Positions 61,257-64,000 of a DNA stretch of 64,000 nt are shown piece after piece. The stretch is from Rhinopomastus cyanomelas (lineage: Eukaryota > Chordata > Aves > Bucerotiformes > Rhinopomastidae). Within the stretch, counting starts at the first letter, position 1; each line of letters starts with the position of its first letter. The stretch covers positions 620,310 through 684,309 of the forward strand of contig VXBP01003607.1 of assembly GCA_013400115.1 (NCBI GenBank). The letters run 5' to 3'. Made by a program: the position numbers and the translations under genes. The notes below the pieces were generated by a model that did not search any database, was not told the DNA's origin, and was given only the letters and a program-made list of their open reading frames with translations.

Positions 61257-64000
61257 TTTTTGAAAAGGGTATTGAGACCAAGAACAATTAACTAAAACCT
61301 CTTCATACAAAAGAGTAGTTTTTCCTTCTATGACAAGGTAGTTGAATTCACTTGACATATCTTTGAAGGTCTTTTGCAGGTGTTTTTCCTTTGGTTATAA
61401 ACATAGTAATTTCAAGGAATGGAGCAACTGGCTGCTACTGAGTTTGGGAATAAAGACACAAAATTGTGGCCAGCAGAACATCTCACCAAGCAATGACACA
61501 CTTCTGTTTCAAAACCAGCCTAGTCTCACTAGAATTCCCCACTTCTCTTGGCTGCTTTTTACAGCAAAGATGAAAAAACTCAGTGTATTACGAAACGGAG
61601 AGTTAAAGTTTAAACTGTATATTGGAAGCAAAAGCAATGGGCTTTCGCTTTTTTTAGGGGCATTCCTTGGCTTTAATGTCCTGAAATATTTTGTGACTTT
61701 TCCACGCCAGGAAAATTCTAACTGCTCTCTAACTTTTTAACCAGCCTTTTGTTACATTTCTGCGTATTTGTCAATTGATTTTTTACTCTGATTTATTACA
61801 TTGCCATGTCCAACTCACTAATCATTCACCTTCCAGAGATTTTTCAGGCCTGCATTCAATGAATTCAATGTCAAACAGAGATGCAAAAGCTAAAAGCCGG
61901 AGTTTTGCTATGGTGTCTCAGCTTTTATGCATTCAGCTCCTCGACAAAACATCGCTTGGACAGTCGTGGTATAAAAGACACAATCACGTCAATGTGTTCC
62001 TGACTTCTAGGAAGACTGTGTAAGTATCTGATTCTGTTTCCTCACCTACATAAAGTGACTTGGACTTTAAATACTAAAATTAAAAAAAATACATGGTCAA
62101 AGCCATAAAACTTGTGATACTTGTTTATGTTTTGCAAAAATAATTAATTTCTGGGTTTTTTTTTTTAAAATTGTTTAAAAATTATATCTAAGGGAATTTC
62201 ACTTTGCTTGTAAGATGATCAGTTCAATTAGTTACCTTGGAATGACATGTGAAGCAAGTAGTGTCACAGATGCTAAATAACTGGTCTAAGTGCAAGGTCA
62301 GGAAGGGTTTCCATAAATTCCAATCTATTATGAAAGACATACATTTCCAGTGAATGCTTCACCTTCTCACCTCATGCCTTTTGCATGCAGTTGTGAAAAT
62401 GTTGCACAGATGCACCAACAACTACATGAAGGAAGATGCTGAATTGTCAGTTGGAGTTAATGAAATCCCAGCCACAAGTCTTTTGCTCAGTCAATGACTC
62501 ATCCATGTCCTGAAGCCACCAAAACGCTGGACCAGCGGCAATTGCATTTAACCAAAACTAACTCACTACATGTTGAAAAGCTAAACAACAAGTGCTTAGC
62601 CAGTAGCTAGACGGAGATTCCTCTCCTTAGCTGGAAATAATCCTGGTAATGTCTTATTTGTTACTGTGTCTTGCTAGTGAATGAATTACATTTACTGCTT
62701 AACCAAGCATGAAATTATGTTTTCAATAATAATTCAATAAAAGCTGCATAAGCTGGGGAAAATTACATCTCTCATTGAAGAATCTGGTATCACCAAAGGT
62801 GTCCATTTTAGTCATTAACTGAAGCATGATTGCCCATCAATAGTGCATCAAGACAGAGAGCTGATAGCCCAGTTAGTGCCAATGAGCCAATAGAGGATGC
62901 AGGTAGTAAAGCTTATTGATTTGGCTCAAAAGGCCATAAAAAGCTAATGAAATGTAACTTTCATGTTACAAAAAAGTGTAAAATATATCATTTTAATGCT
63001 TAGTGGGCTACCATGGAAGGTCTTGAGATATAAACTGTCCTCATTCTGGAACTGCTGTTTCAGTTTCCTTCCTGTTGGCAGCCAGTCTCTGGCTGCTCTA
63101 ATTGGGTTCTGGTCCTCGTGGTCTCTGCAGTGGCATCATTCGTTTTCATAACATTTGATGTGCAGAACTCTTCTTTCTGTCTTCTCATGCTATTAAAAAA
63201 TGACTGCAGTCAGACTAACAGTAATATTTATAAAGTTTGCTGTAATTATTTGACACGCTCAATATTTCATCTAGCACAGCTGTTTTATTCTCCCATTACA
63301 TTCACCAGATGCTGTAATTTTGTTCCTAATTTGTGCATGGAGTGTTCAGTTAGAGGCTGCTGCAGACTTGCACCAGCTTACAGCTCAGCAACATGGCTCG
63401 CTCTCCCCCTCCCCAGTAATCACCTCTACGCTGCTCACGGGAAAAGGGTAGTCCTGAACGTTCTGAGGACAACAGATGGTATCTGGCAGAGGCTGGAGGA
63501 AAAGTTAAATCACTAGCATGCATCTTGCTTCTCCCAGTACTGCTCTTTTTAGGAATCCCTTCAGTACATGGTGCATAAAGGCGCATCCCTTTGCTCACCA
63601 GGTTAGTGATGCAGGGCACAACAGGCACTAAAAAAGGGCCAGCATTACTAGACAAAGGAAATGGATACGTGGCTCTACAGCCAAAGGGCTTTCAGGAAAG
63701 GACAAGTCCAAGTGGAAGAGAGGATATGAGCAAAATCCATAGGCCAAAATGATATTTAATCCTTTCAATGACAGGACCACAGAGTCCAGAAGTATCCGCA
63801 GAAAGAGACTGGACTGAGGATACCTCACTACTAACAGCATTATCAGACCTCTTGAACCAAAACAGGGCTTTACACAAAGACTGATGGAGATGCAAGTGAA
63901 ATAACTAGAGTTTTGATGATTTCTGGGTGCTTTGTAGAGTTTCTTGTTAGCAGAGCCCTCAATAAACAAACATATTCTGGAGAATATATCCACAACTGTG
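61257..64000. other. Unique DNA with a candidate exon and CCAAT pair
   Basis: No transposon recognised. 61848-62019 (172 bp, plus) is open in one frame between TTCCAGAGATTTTTCAG and CTGT|GTAAGT and could be an exon. Two CCAAT boxes (62879-62883 and 62887-62891) lie 8 bp apart in a conserved-looking AT-rich stretch (62780-62960). Longer frames at 61342-61740 and 63118-63516 have no family features. Confidence 0.35.

Noticed and set aside
61342..61740. 132-codon plus-strand ORF
   Set aside because: No motif and AT-driven composition; probably accidental.
63118..63516. 132-codon plus-strand ORF
   Set aside because: No recognisable domain; overlapping minus frames are also open.
1..64000. CRISPR array, bacterial operon or tRNA/rRNA genes
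   Set aside because: No regularly spaced direct repeats, no ribosome-binding-site-led gene runs, and no cloverleaf or rRNA signature seen on either strand.

Overview
This looks like unique, gene-poor nuclear DNA from a bird. The evidence is eleven clear CR1 LINE fragments, several carrying the CR1 3' tail built on the 8-bp unit ATTCTATG, and one retroviral LTR with an ERV-L-like primer site. No bacterial, plasmid or phage organisation is present. CR1 also occurs in other reptiles, but the tail type and the absence of turtle- or crocodile-style SINEs favour a bird. I cannot name the order or species. No host protein-coding gene, tRNA, rRNA or known ncRNA could be recognised. Most open frames of 60-195 codons are of a length expected by chance in AT-rich DNA.

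Layout. At 1-5 kb there is a small old CR1 scrap, a 2-kb CR1 copy (A, minus strand, 1828-3819) and a short plus-strand CR1 tail. From 5 to 22.6 kb unique DNA is interrupted by CR1 tails at 8040, 12390, 15041 and 17540; a local duplication with a single N at 11947 looks like an assembly scar. At 22.6-24.2 kb a CR1 tail abuts a retroviral LTR, primer site and GC-rich leader/gag-like stretch, broken by a 157-base gap. From 24.2 to 43.3 kb lie 19 kb with no recognisable transposon. At 43.3-45.4 kb is the second long CR1 copy (B), the sister of copy A, possibly followed by an older CR1-like scrap. At 49.0-49.7 kb is a CR1 endonuclease fragment on the plus strand that lacks its 3' half. From 49.7 to 64 kb the DNA is again mostly unique, with one CR1 tail at 61.2 kb.

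The strongest second-look items are these. The two long CR1 copies share the same reading-frame breaks in reverse transcriptase although their flanks differ. The CR1/LTR/GC-island composite contains the assembly gap. The CR1 fragment at 49 kb is truncated at the wrong end. A few open frames bounded by good splice signals could be exons of an unrecognised transcript: 58.8-59.4 kb minus, and 53.3-54.0 kb and 61.8-62.0 kb plus. Everything called an exon or regulatory site here is inference from sequence signals alone.
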